64,000 bases of DNA from Eublepharis macularius (taxonomy: Eukaryota > Chordata > Lepidosauria > Squamata > Eublepharidae): assembly GCF_028583425.1 (NCBI RefSeq), contig NC_072791.1:194470311-194534310 (forward strand). The letters are read 5' to 3'. Of the stretch, positions 48,549-60,424 are shown piece after piece (position 1 is the stretch's first letter; each line of letters starts with the position of its first letter). The notes under the pieces are model-generated. The model was not told the DNA's origin. It saw nothing but the letters and a program-made list of their open reading frames with translations, and searched no databases. The position numbers and the translations under genes were made by a program.

Positions 48549-48667
48549 CTGTAAAAAATAAAATAAAATAAACAAGGCAATCCCATTAAGAATTTGCTGC
48601 ATCTTACTGCGGTGATCTTTCACCATAGCACCCAACATAAGAAAACTGGCAGAGTCATAAAATGGCG

Positions 48668-48835
48668 GGGGGGGGGGGCTCAGTGGAAAAGCTTCTGCTT
48701 TGCATTCCGAAAGTCCCAGGCTAAGTCTCTGGCATCTTCAGTTAGAAGGATCAGGTAGCTGGTGATGTGAAAAACTCTGAAGAGCCGTTGCCAGTCTGAG
48801 TAGATACCGTCTGATTCAGTACGAGGCAATTTCAT
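48668..48835 (+). mobile_element. tRNA-derived SINE (CAGTATAAGG type)
   Basis: The head GGCTCAGTGGAAAAGCTTCT with TTGCATTCCGAAAGTCCC and the 3' end CTGATTCAGTACGAGGCAAT follow the family order. A poly-G tract precedes it. Confidence 0.75.
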
Positions 48836-49271
48836 GTGTGTGCAGCTCTGTTTCATCTGCTTTTGAACCTATCTCCACTCTTTTCCCTTATAAATTGGTA
48901 GCTCAATCCCAATTGTACTGCAAGAGCACAAAGAAGTTGACGTATCCATGCTTAACCAGGAACTATTTAGTTGCCGAACTATTTGGAAGATCCAAGGCAA
49001 AAGAAATGAACACCACACAGTACCTATATCCTCCTTTGTCTTCAGGCCTAGCTCGCTCCTGAATCTTTGAGATGAAACAACTGGATAGCAACTGAAAGCA
49101 GTCTGTTTATAGCTGAGCCCACAGCTGCAAAACTGCCATAAAGCACATAGCTGGAAAAGTGGACGTCTGTCAGCCCTGGTGAGTCTGGGCCACTCAGAGA
49201 ACAGACTTGGGTTTGAGTGAAAGAAAAAACTCATAAGTTGACCCTGGTGCGCAGACCCCAAAATATGATAT

Positions 49272-49509
49272 AACAACAACATCATTCGATTTATATACCA
49301 CCCTTCAGGACGACTTAAAACCCACTCAGAGCAGTTTACAAAGTATGTTGTTGTTCTCCCCACAACAATCACCCTGTGAGGTGGTTGGGTCCAAGAAGCT
49401 GTGACTGACCCAAGGTCACCCAGCTGGCTTCAAGTGGAGGAGTGGGGAATCAAACTCGGTTCTCCAGATTAGAGTCCTGCCGCTCTTAACCACCACACCA
49501 AACTGGCCA
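49272..49509 (-). mobile_element. tRNA-derived SINE, Sauria-like, near full length
   Basis: On the minus strand: GCCAGTTTGGTGTGGTGG head, B-box in CCGAGTTTGATTCCCCACTC, the GGGTGACCTTGGGTCAGTCA body, then TATAAATCGAATGATGTTGT and a GTT tail. It is the reverse counterpart of 59670-59924. Confidence 0.85.
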
Positions 49510-49571
49510 CTGCCTCAGATCACTATATGATAGACGGGGACTGTTAAGAGAACAACACTGAGACCAGACTC

Positions 49572-49772
49572 TCTTACCACATGAAGTTGCCTTATGTTGA
49601 GTCAAACCATTGGTCAAAGTCAGTATTGTGCCCTCTGACGGCAGCAGCTGTCCAAAGTCTCAGGTAAATCTATTTCACATCACCTGTTACCTGATCCTTT
49701 TAACTGAAGATTTAAATTAGACATTCTGCAGGCAGAACAGATGCCCTACCACTGGGTTACAGCCTCACCCCA
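49572..49772 (-). mobile_element. tRNA-derived SINE (CAGTATAAGG type)
   Basis: On the minus strand: CTGTAACCCAGTGGTAGGGC, GTTCTGCCTGCAGAATG and a 3' end CATAAGGCAACTTCATGTGG. Confidence 0.78.
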
Positions 49773-50599
49773 ACCACCAGCTTAATCCTAAGCCCCAAAA
49801 AACAACCAAAACAATTCCAAAAGGTGCTGAGGACTGGATTTTGGAGACTTCCCAGGGAAAGTGACCCATGTAGGACCAACACCCCTATCTTCAATGGGAA
49901 AGCCAAGCAACCCTTCCTGTAACCAGGTCAAAGGATGACACAAACCAGATCTGTGATCTTGTGAATAAAGCAAGGTTTTCAGAGGAGTATAAAACACACA
50001 TCACATCCAACACACGCTGAACAAATTCATGCAAATAAGATAGGGTCAAAGAAAGACTTACGCTATTCCAAAAGATTGCTTTAATTTTCAGGGCAGGAAA
50101 AGGATTTGAAAAACTACACTGAAAACTGAGCCCTGTCTCAAAATATGCTTCTTGCGCTAACTTAAAGAAAGCTTTCAAACGGGTTTGACATTTAAGCGTG
50201 GTTACATGGGTGGCACTGTTGACATTTATGAAAATGCCACCTTCAGGAAGCTTGGAAGGTGGGGAAAGTATATTTGCAAAAAAAAAAAATGTTTCATGAC
50301 CCTCCTCACAAGAAAATATTAACTCTTTAGCACATTACATTATAGATTATTATTTAAATGAAAGCATGTTGGATACTTTATGACATCCTCTTGTAATTGA
50401 AGTATTCTGCACAGTATTGTTTGTTCTAATAATTTAAAACTAATTTTCATTACTTGCAGAACTACAGAATATATATCTACATATGGAAGCTTTTTTGTAG
50501 CCCGGTACATCAAAATATGATATACCAATATTGGCATTCTCAGTAAATTCTGAAAATATTCAGAATTAACTGGCTCCTTTACTACCTATGAGGGAATAT

Positions 50600-50720
50600 T
50601 TCTGGGGGAACTGTGATTCTCGAAAGCTTATGCTACAGTAAAGTTGGTTAGTCTTAAAGGTGCTACTGGACTCTTTTCGATTTTGCTACTACAGACTAAC
50701 ACGGCTAACTCCTCTGAATC
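50600..50720 (+). mobile_element. Penelope-like retroelement tail
   Basis: TTCTCGAAAGCTTATGCTAC followed by AAAGTTGGTTAGTC, AAAGGTGCTACTGGACTC and CTACAGACTAACACGGCTAA. This is the same tail as the minus-strand copy at 63187. The hammerhead-like core 1 is lost. Confidence 0.6.
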
Positions 50721-51146
50721 TATTTCCTCCAAGGGAACTGATTTATGTAAGTGGAAGTCCTTCTGCAATTCTGGCAGAATGCTAGGCTTCACCTGGAGGA
50801 TGGTAACCTTAATTACTAAAAGAATCAAGTCTGGTTTTTATCAGAATTGGAGCTTCTTTCAGAACTGAAGCTGGACTCTTCTATTCTGCCTGCAGAATAT
50901 ATTCTGCCTCAGCTATATTGTCCCCGTGCAGTTTGAATGAAAACTCTTTTTTGCAAGGAAATGGTATGGCTTCCTCATTCCCAAGGTGCCTGCATGCACA
51001 GGCATGTACACAGACACACACCAGAACTTCCTTACAAACAGAGGACAGAGTTACCAAACTGCCTTTTAGTGTAAGAATGCAGCCATGTCCATGCAACAGA
51101 ATTGTACCCAATCTACAAAAAAGGAGGCCAAATAATCAAAAGACAC

Positions 51147-51250
51147 ATCATCATCATCACCATAAATTTATATACCGTCCTTTAGGACAACTTTAATGCC
51201 TGCTCTGAGCGGTTTACAAAGTGTGTTATTATTATCCTCACAACAGCCAA
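51147..51250 (-). mobile_element. Sauria-like SINE 3' fragment
   Basis: Inverted 3' half: TAAATTTATATACCGTCCTT, TTTAGGACAACTTTAATGCC and AGCGGTTTACAAAG, with a CATCATCATC tail instead of AAC repeats. Confidence 0.7.
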
Positions 51251-52380
51251 CATCCTTGATCAGGTCAACAGATGGTATCGTGTTCTTGCTTTAGACTGGG
51301 GTCCCTCAAACAAAAAAAAATTAAAACTGCTAAGGCTAAACAAACTTTGAGCTAAAAGAACAATGAACCTCCTGAAATCCTCAACTACTACTTTTTTTTT
51401 AAAAAAAAGACCAATGCTTGGAAATGAGAAACAACGGCGACACCTAGTGGGCATGTCCAAGTGCTGCACATCTTTGCTACAGGAAGGCTTCAAATGCGCA
51501 CACCGATCCATTGAAAACCCATCACCAAACTTATGCAAGGAACTTCACTTAACACCTTCAGCAGTTGCTGCACTGGTTAAATTTAGCTCATTTGACTAGA
51601 TGGGAGGCTACACAAGAGCTGTTCTCAGCCACTTCATTCTAAATTCAGAAGCCCCCTGTAGCCTCAGCAACAGCAATGGAAAGGATTCTGATTAGTTGAT
51701 AAAAGCATATTTCTATTTTGGTCATTCTCCACACAGCTGATTGACTTACTGAGTGGCTGCTATTTCCCCAGCATTCTTTTTAGACTGAAAAGCAACCAAG
51801 AAGACAATGCAATGCGGGAGATCTACTTGTTGGATGTACAGGACCACAGGCACAAACATCCATCTCCTGACAAAATACAGTTTCACTGCATAGCTAGCCT
51901 GCTGGGGCAGTGGTAGGGTGTACCAGTAGCATCCCCCTAGGCTGGTGGAAATCTGCCAGTGCAAAGAGAGCACACATCTGGCAGCCCTGGGGCATGTCAA
52001 GGGAGGAATGGGAGGATTGTTTCGTCAAGGAGGAGAACTGCATGAGGCAGCGGGGAAAGAAAGAGAGAAGCGTTAACTTTTTTTCCTTCCATGCTGTTCT
52101 CTTGCTGGAAGAAGCCACTCTGCAATGCTTTTTTCCCTTGCTGTGTTAAACATACCCCAGTGAGGGTAAAATCAGATCAGGGGTGGGTTTTTTTCCCAGT
52201 GAGAAAACAGCTCAGGAGAAAAGAGGAAAAAGTTTTTTCTCAGTCTCCATACGTCGGTCTCCTCTTGTTAAAGGAATCCTGGCAGCTAAAAATGCAAAGG
52301 AAAAACATGGTGAAAATAAAGAACATGTTGAGTCCTAAGCCACAGCAAAGTAACTCAGCTTGCCGCCTACTCCCTTACAA
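51251..52380. other. Unassigned intronic DNA
   Basis: No recognised element. A T/A homopolymer junction lies at 51390-51409. Confidence 0.4.
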
Positions 52381-52384
52381 ACCT

Positions 52385-52730
52385 ACTTGACCACTATGGT
52401 AATCTTCCGAGGCCCTCCTTTCAGGACCCACACTTTCTCATCATTAGGCAGGTGGCAACCTGGGAAACAGCCTTCTTGGTCATCATGACACCAAAACTCT
52501 GGAACTTATCCCTGGAGGGACTGTCTCCATTTGTTGCCATCTTCCACTAACACATGAAGACTTTTTTGTTTCATCTGGTATTCCCTCAGCAATCCCTCCT
52601 TTCTGCCCAGTGTTTTAATTGCTGTTTTTATGTTTTTGTGTGGATATTTAAAATGTTGGCTTTGTTTTAATGCTATATTTGGTTAGCTTTTACTGGTTTT
52701 AAAGCATGTTTTATATGTATGCTTTCAGTC
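52385..52730 (+). mobile_element. L2-type LINE 3' fragment
   Basis: A decayed coding segment around 52395-52560 (ATWETAFLVIMTPKLWN, then LSLEGLSPF) matches the AF-V-APxLWNSLP C-terminus of L2 ORF2. It is followed by an AT-rich 3'UTR with repeated TTTTAATGCT-like words. Confidence 0.6.
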
Positions 52731-53210
52731 TGTCAGTTGTCCTGCTGGCCTTGATAAGGGAACATAGGTAGGGAATACATTTTCAAGAGACATGGCATAG
52801 AACCATGAGAACCCAGGTAACATCTGTGGTTGAAAGGGTATCCTGGAAAAGGGAGTATTTTGCACAGACCAACAGGCAAAACCAACAAGGACATAAGAAG
52901 GTAACACTTCGGTTCTCACCCACCAGGGGCCTCAAGCCCACTGCTACCACTGAAAATGCAAGGACAATGTTCCATGCACACCAAGTATGCAGCTTCCATT
53001 AAAAACATCCCGTTGGCCACAAATTCAAAGAGCCAGGCAACATCTCCCCATGCACTAGGAAGGCTGGTGGGTAGCACCACCACCCTTGGACTCATAGTAT
53101 TGCCCCATTATTTCTTCCACCATAGATCCCAGTATTATTGACCGGGTGAAAACTAGGTAGTGCTACATTTTTAACGACTCTCATAACAAGAACTTGATAA
53201 CAAGTAACTA

Positions 53211-53298
53211 ACAGTGCAATCCTAAACATAGTTACTCCAGTAAGCCCAGTGATTTCAATGGGCTTAGACTGGTGTAACTTTGTTTAGGATTGCACTGT
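53211..53298. mobile_element. Short palindromic MITE, best-preserved copy
   Basis: An 88-bp element with ends ACAGTGCAATCCTAAACA and TGTTTAGGATTGCACTGT, which are perfectly complementary. Its centre holds the complementary AAGCCCA and TGGGCTT words. Older copies lie at 26284, 26903, 29949 and 37632. Confidence 0.85.
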
Positions 53299-54477
53299 AA
53301 ATGTTGTAACTGCTACCTATTGTACAAAACTATCAGTCTCTCTTTCTCTTGCCTTTCCACATGCAGCCAACTGTCATACTCACAGCAAGGGTGCCCCCAT
53401 AACAGAGTCCACAAATGAGGCCTATAGCAAAAATAACTGGCAGGAAACCAGAAATTCCCATGAAGAGAAGATACTTTTGGGGTATTTGCAGGGCATTTGC
53501 GTTTGACAACTGCTTGGCTACTGTAAGGATCCTCTTCAATGAGCAGCCCTTGATTGCTGGGTGGGGACAGAATGGCCAGGGATAGTGCAAGCTTGAATGT
53601 TTGTGATGTAATGCTCGTTTTATTCCTATTGCTGTTCTTGTGTGTTTCTCTCTTAGCTAGGGCTAAGAATTAAGCTACAGGGGTAATCATGCTATAAATG
53701 TTTTTTTTTTTGCAGGGAAAGCCAGCTTACAAGAAAGGAACTTTTTGCAAACAAGGTTGAGACCAATAAAAAAAAATTAGAAACCAGAGGAATTAGTGAT
53801 GTTGGCCACTTTACAGCTGCTCAAATTAGTACATTAAAAAGCAGCTGGCACGATATTATAAAGTCCCTGCCCAGAGAAGAGAGTGATGTTCTAATAATTA
53901 GCATGGTGCATAAACACTTCAAACACACATTCATTATAAAAGCCGACATGTGATTATTATTGTAAATAAAAGCAGCATATTCAATTTACTTTGATTCACA
54001 GGTTCAGACCTTTCATGCACGAGGCATTTCAACAGCTGGTGGGTGTTTGTTGAAGAGTTGGAAACCACTAAACTAGCGCGACTGGGTCCCTAAACCGGTA
54101 AAGCAAAGGAGCTTGCTACCGTTTCCTCCTGAAAAAAATATTTCATTTCCTTTATCAGAGAGCACCAGTGGGTGGCCATTCACAAAATGAAACATGCACA
54201 CAAGTAAAATTAAGTTCTACTTATGTCTCAAATGCAATATGTTTAAAGACCATTTAATGCTAATTTTAGTCTATTCTTATCCTCAGAACAGGCAAGATTA
54301 TTCCTGCAAACATGGAACTACAGAAAGGGTTAGATTTTGTTTCCAAAGCTTTCCACATATGGGTTAACTGATACTTGTTTTATTTGGGTGAGTATCTTAC
54401 TACCATCAGAGTTTACTCTGCTTTATTTACATTTTGATTCAAAGTGCTGGTTCTTACCTGGCAAAAACTATACATGG

Positions 54478-54630
54478 GCTGCTTCCACACACGTTGGATA
54501 ATCCACTTTCAATACACTTTAGTGAAGATTTGAAACTGATTTTCCATGTGTGGAACAAAAAATCCACTTCTAAAGGATTACAAAAGTGCATCGAAAGTGC
54601 ATTATTCAACATGTGTGGAAATGGCCATGA
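54478..54630. mobile_element. hAT-type MITE with CTTCCACACACGTTG ends
   Basis: GCTGCTTCCACACACGTTG with GATAATCCACTTTC mirrors GAAAGTGCATTATTC with AACATGTGTGGAAATGGC. Internal CACTTTAGTG-like words also pair. Confidence 0.7.
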
Positions 54631-54734
54631 TCAGGGAAAAGGCTACATGAAGGATCATTTTCTCCCATATATATACACACATCTGCTGCTTGATAAGATC
54701 TTTCCACGGCCCTTCTGCCTCCAGTCTCAGAGCT

Positions 54735-54850
54735 AAACCACACAAGACAAATTACATGAGGACGCTCAAGTGAAGGAAGATGCAATGTTAGCCAGGAAGC
54801 ACAGTTTGAATTTCACCTCTCTACAGAGCCCGCAAAGGTCGCTCTTCAGA
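54735..54850. mobile_element. Half-element of the GAGCCAAGCTACAAG fold-back family
   Basis: AGAGCTAAACCACACAAGAC with AATTACATGAGGACG and GAAGGAAGATGCAATGTTAGC parallels the left arm of 58894-59482. No matching right arm was seen. Confidence 0.6.
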
Positions 54851-54855
54851 GGGTT

Positions 54856-56290
54856 TATTTTTATTTATTTATTTAATGTCATTTATAGTCTGGCTTTCTC
54901 ACTGAGACACAAGGTGGATTACACGGTATGAGATTAGTACAGTCAGTATCAAGTACATTTCAATACAGTATCAAGGACATTTCATAAACAATGCTATAGG
55001 GTAAATAGATACAAGTTTAAAAGACACGGTATTAGCAAGAACCCAATACAGAGTAGAAAAAATACCAAAGCAGAACATAATCAATTCTAGGACTGACATT
55101 AGACAACATGGAGCACTGGTAGTACATAGGAATACATATTTAAAGCAGCAGATAATATGTAAGGCAATATAGTGATGAAGTCTATGGTCCCTAACTCATT
55201 AGCGAAGCATCTGAGACCCCTTTCCTACAACACAGCCCTCCTATTTGAGTAAAAAGCCTTTTTGAATAGTTCAGTTTTGCATCATTTATGAAAAGCCAGG
55301 AGAGTGGGGGCTCTTCTGACTTCCTCAAGCAGGTCATTCCACAGGATAGGGGCCACCACAGAGAAAGCCTGGGTACGGGCTGCTGCTGACTTCACCCATG
55401 TGTAGCCTGGCACCTGCAGGAGGCCCTGTTCAGATGAGTGAAGCTGCGATGCAAGAACATAGGGAGGCGGTCCTGTAGGTATGCTGGACCAAAGCCATGA
55501 AGAACTTTGTATGTAATAACTAATACCTTGAACTGAGCACGGTAACTGATGGGTAGCCAATGGAGTGACTGTAGGATGGGAGTGATGTTCATGCTCCTGC
55601 TCGCTCCTCCTGATAACAGTCGAGCTGCAGCTTTTTGCACTAATTGGAACCTCCTAGCTAACTTAGATGGGAGACCTATGTATAGAGCATTACAATAGTC
55701 AAGCCTTGATGTTACCATAGAATGGATCCAAGTGGCCAAGTCAGCCATGTCAAGGTAAGAAGCCATCTTCCAGGCTAGAGTGAGGTTGTAGAAAGCATTT
55801 TTTTGCAGCTGCATTGTTTTTCTAGTAGTAGTGCTGGATCCAGTATAACCCCTATGCTCTTAACCGAGTCTGCAAGGGTCAGACGAACTCCATCGAAAGT
55901 GAGGAGTACAATGTCCTTCAGGATCTCTGCTTTCCCAGCAAGCATCACTTCGGTCTTGTCTGGGTTTAATTTCAATTTGTTGTTTTTCAGCCATTTCACC
56001 ATGGCTGTCAGGCAGCCATTTCTACTGCATCCTGTGGGGACCTGGATAGCAAGATACAGAGTTGGGTGTCATCTGCATATTGATGACATCCAACCCCATA
56101 GCTGCAGATGAGTTCCACTAAAGGTTTTACGTAGAGGCTGAATAACATGGGTGATAAGGTTGTGCCCTGCGGAACCCCACAAGATAGTTCTCATTCCGGA
56201 GATAGTTGATCTCCAACGGCCACCCTTTGAGTCCACTCCAAGAGAAATGATTTAAACCAGTCCAGGGCACATCCTTTGATAGCCACTTCT
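54856..56290 (-). mobile_element. L2-type LINE, ORF2 3' half and 3'UTR
   Basis: Read on the minus strand the pieces are in order. The RT motif GVPQGTTLSPMLFSLY is followed by a YADDTQL catalytic box (near 56080-56170). NKLKLNPDKTEVML comes next, then VTSRLDYCNALYIGLPSKL, SLHWLPISYRAQFKVL, and FSVVAPILWNDLLEEV. The 3'UTR ends in TTTATTT-rich sequence at 54856-54890. Frameshifts and stops break the frame, so it is inactive, and it is 5'-truncated at the (GT)n repeat. Confidence 0.9.
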
Positions 56291-56297
56291 GTTTCCC

Positions 56298-56302
<5 letters not shown>

Positions 56303-56355
<53 letters not shown>

Positions 56356-56400
56356 CAGAAATATAAACATATATATATGTGTGTGTGTGCCAGAAATATA
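56303..56400. repeat. (GT)n microsatellite with a duplicated module
   Basis: A GT run of about 26 units (56303-56354) is followed by GCCAGAAATATAAAC, then an AT run, a second GT run and a repeat of GTGCCAGAAATATA. This indicates slippage or local duplication. Confidence 0.9.
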
Positions 56401-57663
56401 TTTTCCATTGAAACAGTCACACCAACAAAAGAAGAAAAAACAGTAAGATACAAAAATATATGGTAAGGACATCACCAATGGAATGTTCCCGCAATTAAAA
56501 GCATGTCTCCAACAGGATTTTGGGTTGCAGTTCTCACTATTTTGATATTTTCTCTCCTGCGTCTCAATATTAATTTAACACAATATAGTTTCAAGTACTA
56601 GCAGCTACCAATAAAAATCCAAACTAAAACAAGAAAAGAATTGAGGGAGTTAACATTTACCAAGTTCTCGTAGTGTTATTGTTTGATGGGTTTCATTTGG
56701 TAGTCAATTTCTCAGAAAGGGAATGAAAAGGTGATCCTTGCCTTGACCAATTTCACATTACGCATAAAAACAACCATAAGCAAAGCTTTCCTCCCCATAA
56801 CAAATCCTAAAAGGATACGTGGAGTATTCCTTTGGTCTTAGGGTGTTTATTTTGAGAACAAATTATTTTCCTTTATTCCCAAGAATCTTAGCAATGTTTT
56901 GAAAGTATGATTAAGAATTATACTCTCAGCTATTATGAGATCTGAGGCTTATCTCACACCTAAATCTGTACTTATCATATGGTGCACAAATTATTGTATT
57001 AACAGTACATAGCAGTTTCTCCTGTGCCTCGACTGGCATTATTCATATAACACCAGATTAAAAGTTCCTCTGCTTCCATGATTACTTAATGCAACACCAC
57101 TTCAGAATTTTACAGCTAAAATGCTGCTCGCGCAGTCTCGTTGGTCTAAGCTTTTCAGCACTTCAGCACTTGCAACTCTGCGATTGCTTCAGCGAACTTT
57201 AAAACCAAATCTCACCAAGATAATTTATGGCCATTTAAAGAGGACATTGACAAGTCATCTTCAGTAGAACAAAATGCAATTTAGAAGACAGACACCCCCG
57301 ACTCACACAGAAATACGGAGCAGGATAACACTTTCACATCCACAGCACATTCAATGCCCTTGCAGCAATATTTGGGCTGCCTGTGTTGAGGCTGACATTA
57401 AAGTCAAGGTAAGCGAGATGCTCGTAAATGGAAAGGGTGAAGAGCTCGATAAACTTCTGGATACTTCTCAGGCCTCTTGAAACTTTGGATAAGTTGTACA
57501 ACAGTATCTTGTCACCCACTGTAAAGAAACAAAAGGCAAGCAGGATTATGCACAAGAGCCCTTGTGCCTTCCATAGCAAAGTAAATTATAATACTGATAC
57601 TGGGACAACCAGCATCAGGCAGGGTCAGATGGGGGGGGGCACTGGGCCAGCTACAGTCAGGCT
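56401..57663. other. Unassigned intronic DNA
   Basis: AT-rich to 57250, then more balanced. A splice-acceptor-like tract on the minus strand near 57515-57530 precedes an 81-codon frame, but no donor or homology supports an exon. Confidence 0.4.
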
Positions 57664-58518
57664 TTGCTTCACACCAAGGTTCTTGATAAGGCGCATGTGG
57701 TAGCCAACAGCTCTACTGCCATCGAGAGGCAATTAGTGGGGTGGGTAGGCAGGGATGTCACCACAGGATACATGGCAGCAAAAACATCTGGGCAGCAGCA
57801 GCACGCGGGTCTCAAGCCTACTTTCTGTGTGGTCCACATTCTTAACCTCACGGTGGGAGATGCGCTGGGTCTGGGTCTGACTCCTGAAGATCACAGACTG
57901 GACACTGGGACTGCGAGTTCTGGAGTCTCATTCTGAGATCCTAGTGTATCATGAGTCACTTCTGCCACAGCATGAAGCCTACCCATCAGGTGCCCCATCA
58001 GCTGCCCCAGAAGCAGGTCCCGGCAAGTGTGCCAGAGCATTGGCTGATCAGCAACATAAGCAGTTGCTGGAACTCCACCCATGCCATGCTTGAGCATTTG
58101 GTGGAGAAGCAGGCCACCTTCACAATGTGGCTCTTGGAAAGCGAAACTATGGGAGGGGGAAGTCAATTCAGCCAAGAGGACTCACTGGCTATCTCCCAGA
58201 CTGTCTCATCTTACACAGCAACCCTGGGTCTGGTTGTTCCTATGATCCAAACACTTCAGAGGGAGAGGGCTGCCTTTCCAAGGCCAGGCAGATGTCATGC
58301 AGACTTTGTTTCAGAAGAGCATGCGCTCATGAGAAGGCCACAAGAGGGCACTGAGTCCCACCTGCAACTTCTCACCAAGAATGATTTGTACATGTTGGTG
58401 ACCATGTGTGGCCTATGAATCAAGGGCAGCACCATGGAGAGATCCAAGAAACTCACCAGCTTGAGAGAGGAGCTCTCTCAGCAGGTGCAATGTACACAGG
58501 CCAAGAGGGGAGGCACGG
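57664..58518 (+). pseudogene. Decayed hAT transposase (ZBED-like), 5' part
   Basis: 57800-57860 encodes KPTFCVVHILNLTVGDAL, the hAT motif C-x-x-H-x-L-x-L-x-V. 57950-58140 then gives SHFCHSMKPTHQVPHQL, then PEHWLISNISSCWNSTHAM and LEHLVEKQATFTMWLLE, matching the hAT catalytic-domain block that contains the (D/S)xxTRWNST motif. The conserved Arg of TRWNS is a Cys here. A frameshift near 57940 and stops at 57934-57936 and 58416-58418 show decay. The coding sequence is then cut by a palindromic insertion at about 58520 and resumes at 60662. Confidence 0.82.
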
Positions 58519-58893
58519 AGGCCCAAGCTAAACATACCAGGCACATGTTTTTTAACCTATCGGGTGACACAATTTTACCTGGGAACTGTAGTTTTCAAAG
58601 ACAGTTTTCAGAGACAAAGCCGCACAGTATAGCCGGGGGAGAGGAACTTTGCAATTGCTTTCCTTAACAATCTCAACCAGCTTCTCCTCGCCCCTACGCT
58701 AGGGAACACGCTGAAAATTTGCTTGGGGCTCCAACAGGGCAATAATGTGAGATCTTCATTTTGAAAAACAAACTTTAAAGCAACCACATGGGGCTGCTAA
58801 TTTGATTGCAGAAGTGGAGCTAGAGAAGCTTTAAACCTTCTGCACTCCTGTACTATTTTCACAAACTAAATTTCCCTTTCCAGGTCCTGGTCT

Positions 58894-59482
58894 TAGAGCC
58901 AAGCTACAAGAGACGAATTACACAAGGACATGCACGTGAAGGGAGTCGTAATGTTAGCGGGGAAGCTGAGTTTTAAAAGAGATCGGAAGGCTTTGTCAAT
59001 GTCCCCTCTCCACAGAGTCAGGGAAGATCACACCTCAGAGAGTTTGATCATTTCCTCTTTGTCTCCCAAAGGCTCTGTCAGTTTCACTTCCCCTTTTAAG
59101 AGGCAAAGAAGAAATAAACAAACCTTCTGAGCAGCATCTTCCTGGCTCTGTAGAGAGGGGAAACTGAGAGCTAAGCTACAAGTGACGCCTGACACAGGTT
59201 GGACACTTGTCAGCTTCCCTCAAGTTTTGATGGGAAATGTAGGCGTCCTGGTCTTGCAGCTGTAATGGAGAGCCAAGCTGTAAAACCAGGATGCCTACAT
59301 TTCCCATCAAAACTTGAAGGAAGCTGACAAGTGTCCAACCTGTGTAAGGCGTCACTTGTAGCTTGGCTCTGACAAAGACTTCTGGTCTCTCTTAAAACTC
59401 AGCTTCCCGGCTAACATTGTGACTCCCTTCACGTGTATGTTCCTATGTAATTCATCTCTTGTAGCTTGGCTCTCAGTTCTAT
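58894..59482. mobile_element. Fold-back hAT-type MITE with a second fold-back nested in it
   Basis: The outer arms begin AGAGCCAAGCTACAAGAGAC and end CTCTTGTAGCTTGGCTCT. They share ACGTGAAGGGAGTCGTAATG and GAAGCTGAGTTTTAA in inverted form. The inner element 59167-59372 is a separate palindrome of the 41821 type. Confidence 0.8.
59167..59372. mobile_element. Nested fold-back MITE, same subfamily as 41821
   Basis: The arms AGAGCTAAGCTACAAGTGAC ... and its reverse, with CAAGTTTTGATGGGAAATG in both arms. The loop includes GTAATGGAGAGCCAAGCTG. It is nearly identical to 41821-42025, implying recent spread. Confidence 0.85.
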
Positions 59483-59669
59483 AAGGGAAAGTTCAACAGG
59501 ATGCACACATGCACCAGTACAGGACCCTGCCGTTTCTCTTAAGTAACAACAAAAGTAAACTATGATCATAAGGCTCCTAATCTCATTTTGCTCTTTGTTG
59601 GGCTAGAGATGGAACTTTTATTTGAAGACTTGGCATCTGGCTTGCTTGCCTTCCTAAAACATTTAGGAA

Positions 59670-59924
59670 GCCAGCTTGGAGAAGTGGTTAAGAACGGCAG
59701 GACTCTAATCTGGAGAGCTGGGTTTGATTCCCCAGTCCTCCACTTGACGTCAGCTGGGTGACCTTGGGTGAGTCACAGCTTCTAGAAGCTCTCTCAGCCC
59801 CACCCACCTCACAGGGTGTTTTGTTGTGGAGATAATAATAACATACTTTGTAAACCACTCTGAGTGGGCATTAAGTTGTCCTGAAGGGCAGTATATAAAT
59901 CGAATGTTGTTGTTGTTGTTGTTA
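59670..59924 (+). mobile_element. tRNA-derived SINE, Sauria-like, full length
   Basis: The head CCAGCTTGGAGAAGTGG and B-box GGTTTGATTCCCC are followed by GGTGACCTTGGGTGAGTCAC, TTTGTAAACCACTCTGAGTG, TATATAAATCGAATG and a (GTT)n tail. Confidence 0.88.
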
Positions 59925-59987
59925 AACAGCAGATTCCTCCCAGAGTGATGGGGTTGGAGGAGAGAGCTGGTCATTCCTCCCCCACTG

Positions 59988-60424
59988 AGCGCCTTGCTAC
60001 AAGTGACATTTTACACGTGAAGGATAAAGGATCATTTTCACAAGTCTTTCTGGGAACTGAAGTTCCTCTCTCCCACCCCTTTTCCTTTTGTTCCTTCCCC
60101 TCGCTGCCTGAAGAGACAGAGAAAGCCTGTGGCAACAGCAACGTTTGCAAATTGTTTCTCCAGTCACAAGCCTGCTCTCAATGATCTTTGGGACAAGCAG
60201 CTGCAACTTTCTCAGCTTTTTCCGGAGCATTCCCCCCCCCCACCCCAGCAACAAGACGATTTGCAAAAGCTGATGTTGCCGTAGGCTCTCTCTGTCTCTT
60301 CAGGCAGCGAGGGGAAGGAACAGAAGGAAAAGGGGTGTGGGAGAGGAACTTCAGTTCCCAGAAAGACTTGCGAAAATGATCCTTTATCCTTCACGTGTAA
60401 AATGTCACTTGTAGCAAGGCTCTG
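59988..60424. mobile_element. Long fold-back MITE with GCTACAAGTGAC ends
   Basis: The left arm CTTGCTACAAGTGACATTTT, ACACGTGAAGGATAAAGG and TCTGGGAACTGAAGTTCC is mirrored almost perfectly by the right arm. Arms are about 170 bp with a loop around 60160-60250. Confidence 0.85.

Noticed and set aside
53333..53590. Hydrophobic 85-codon frame resembling membrane segments
   Set aside because: No homology recognised, no start or splice context, and it sits in the intron on the gene's strand.
57334..57579. Possible upstream GRB14 exon preceded by a polypyrimidine tract and CAG
   Set aside because: The translation (KILLYNLSKVSRGL...) does not resemble the RA domain, and no donor follows in the right phase.
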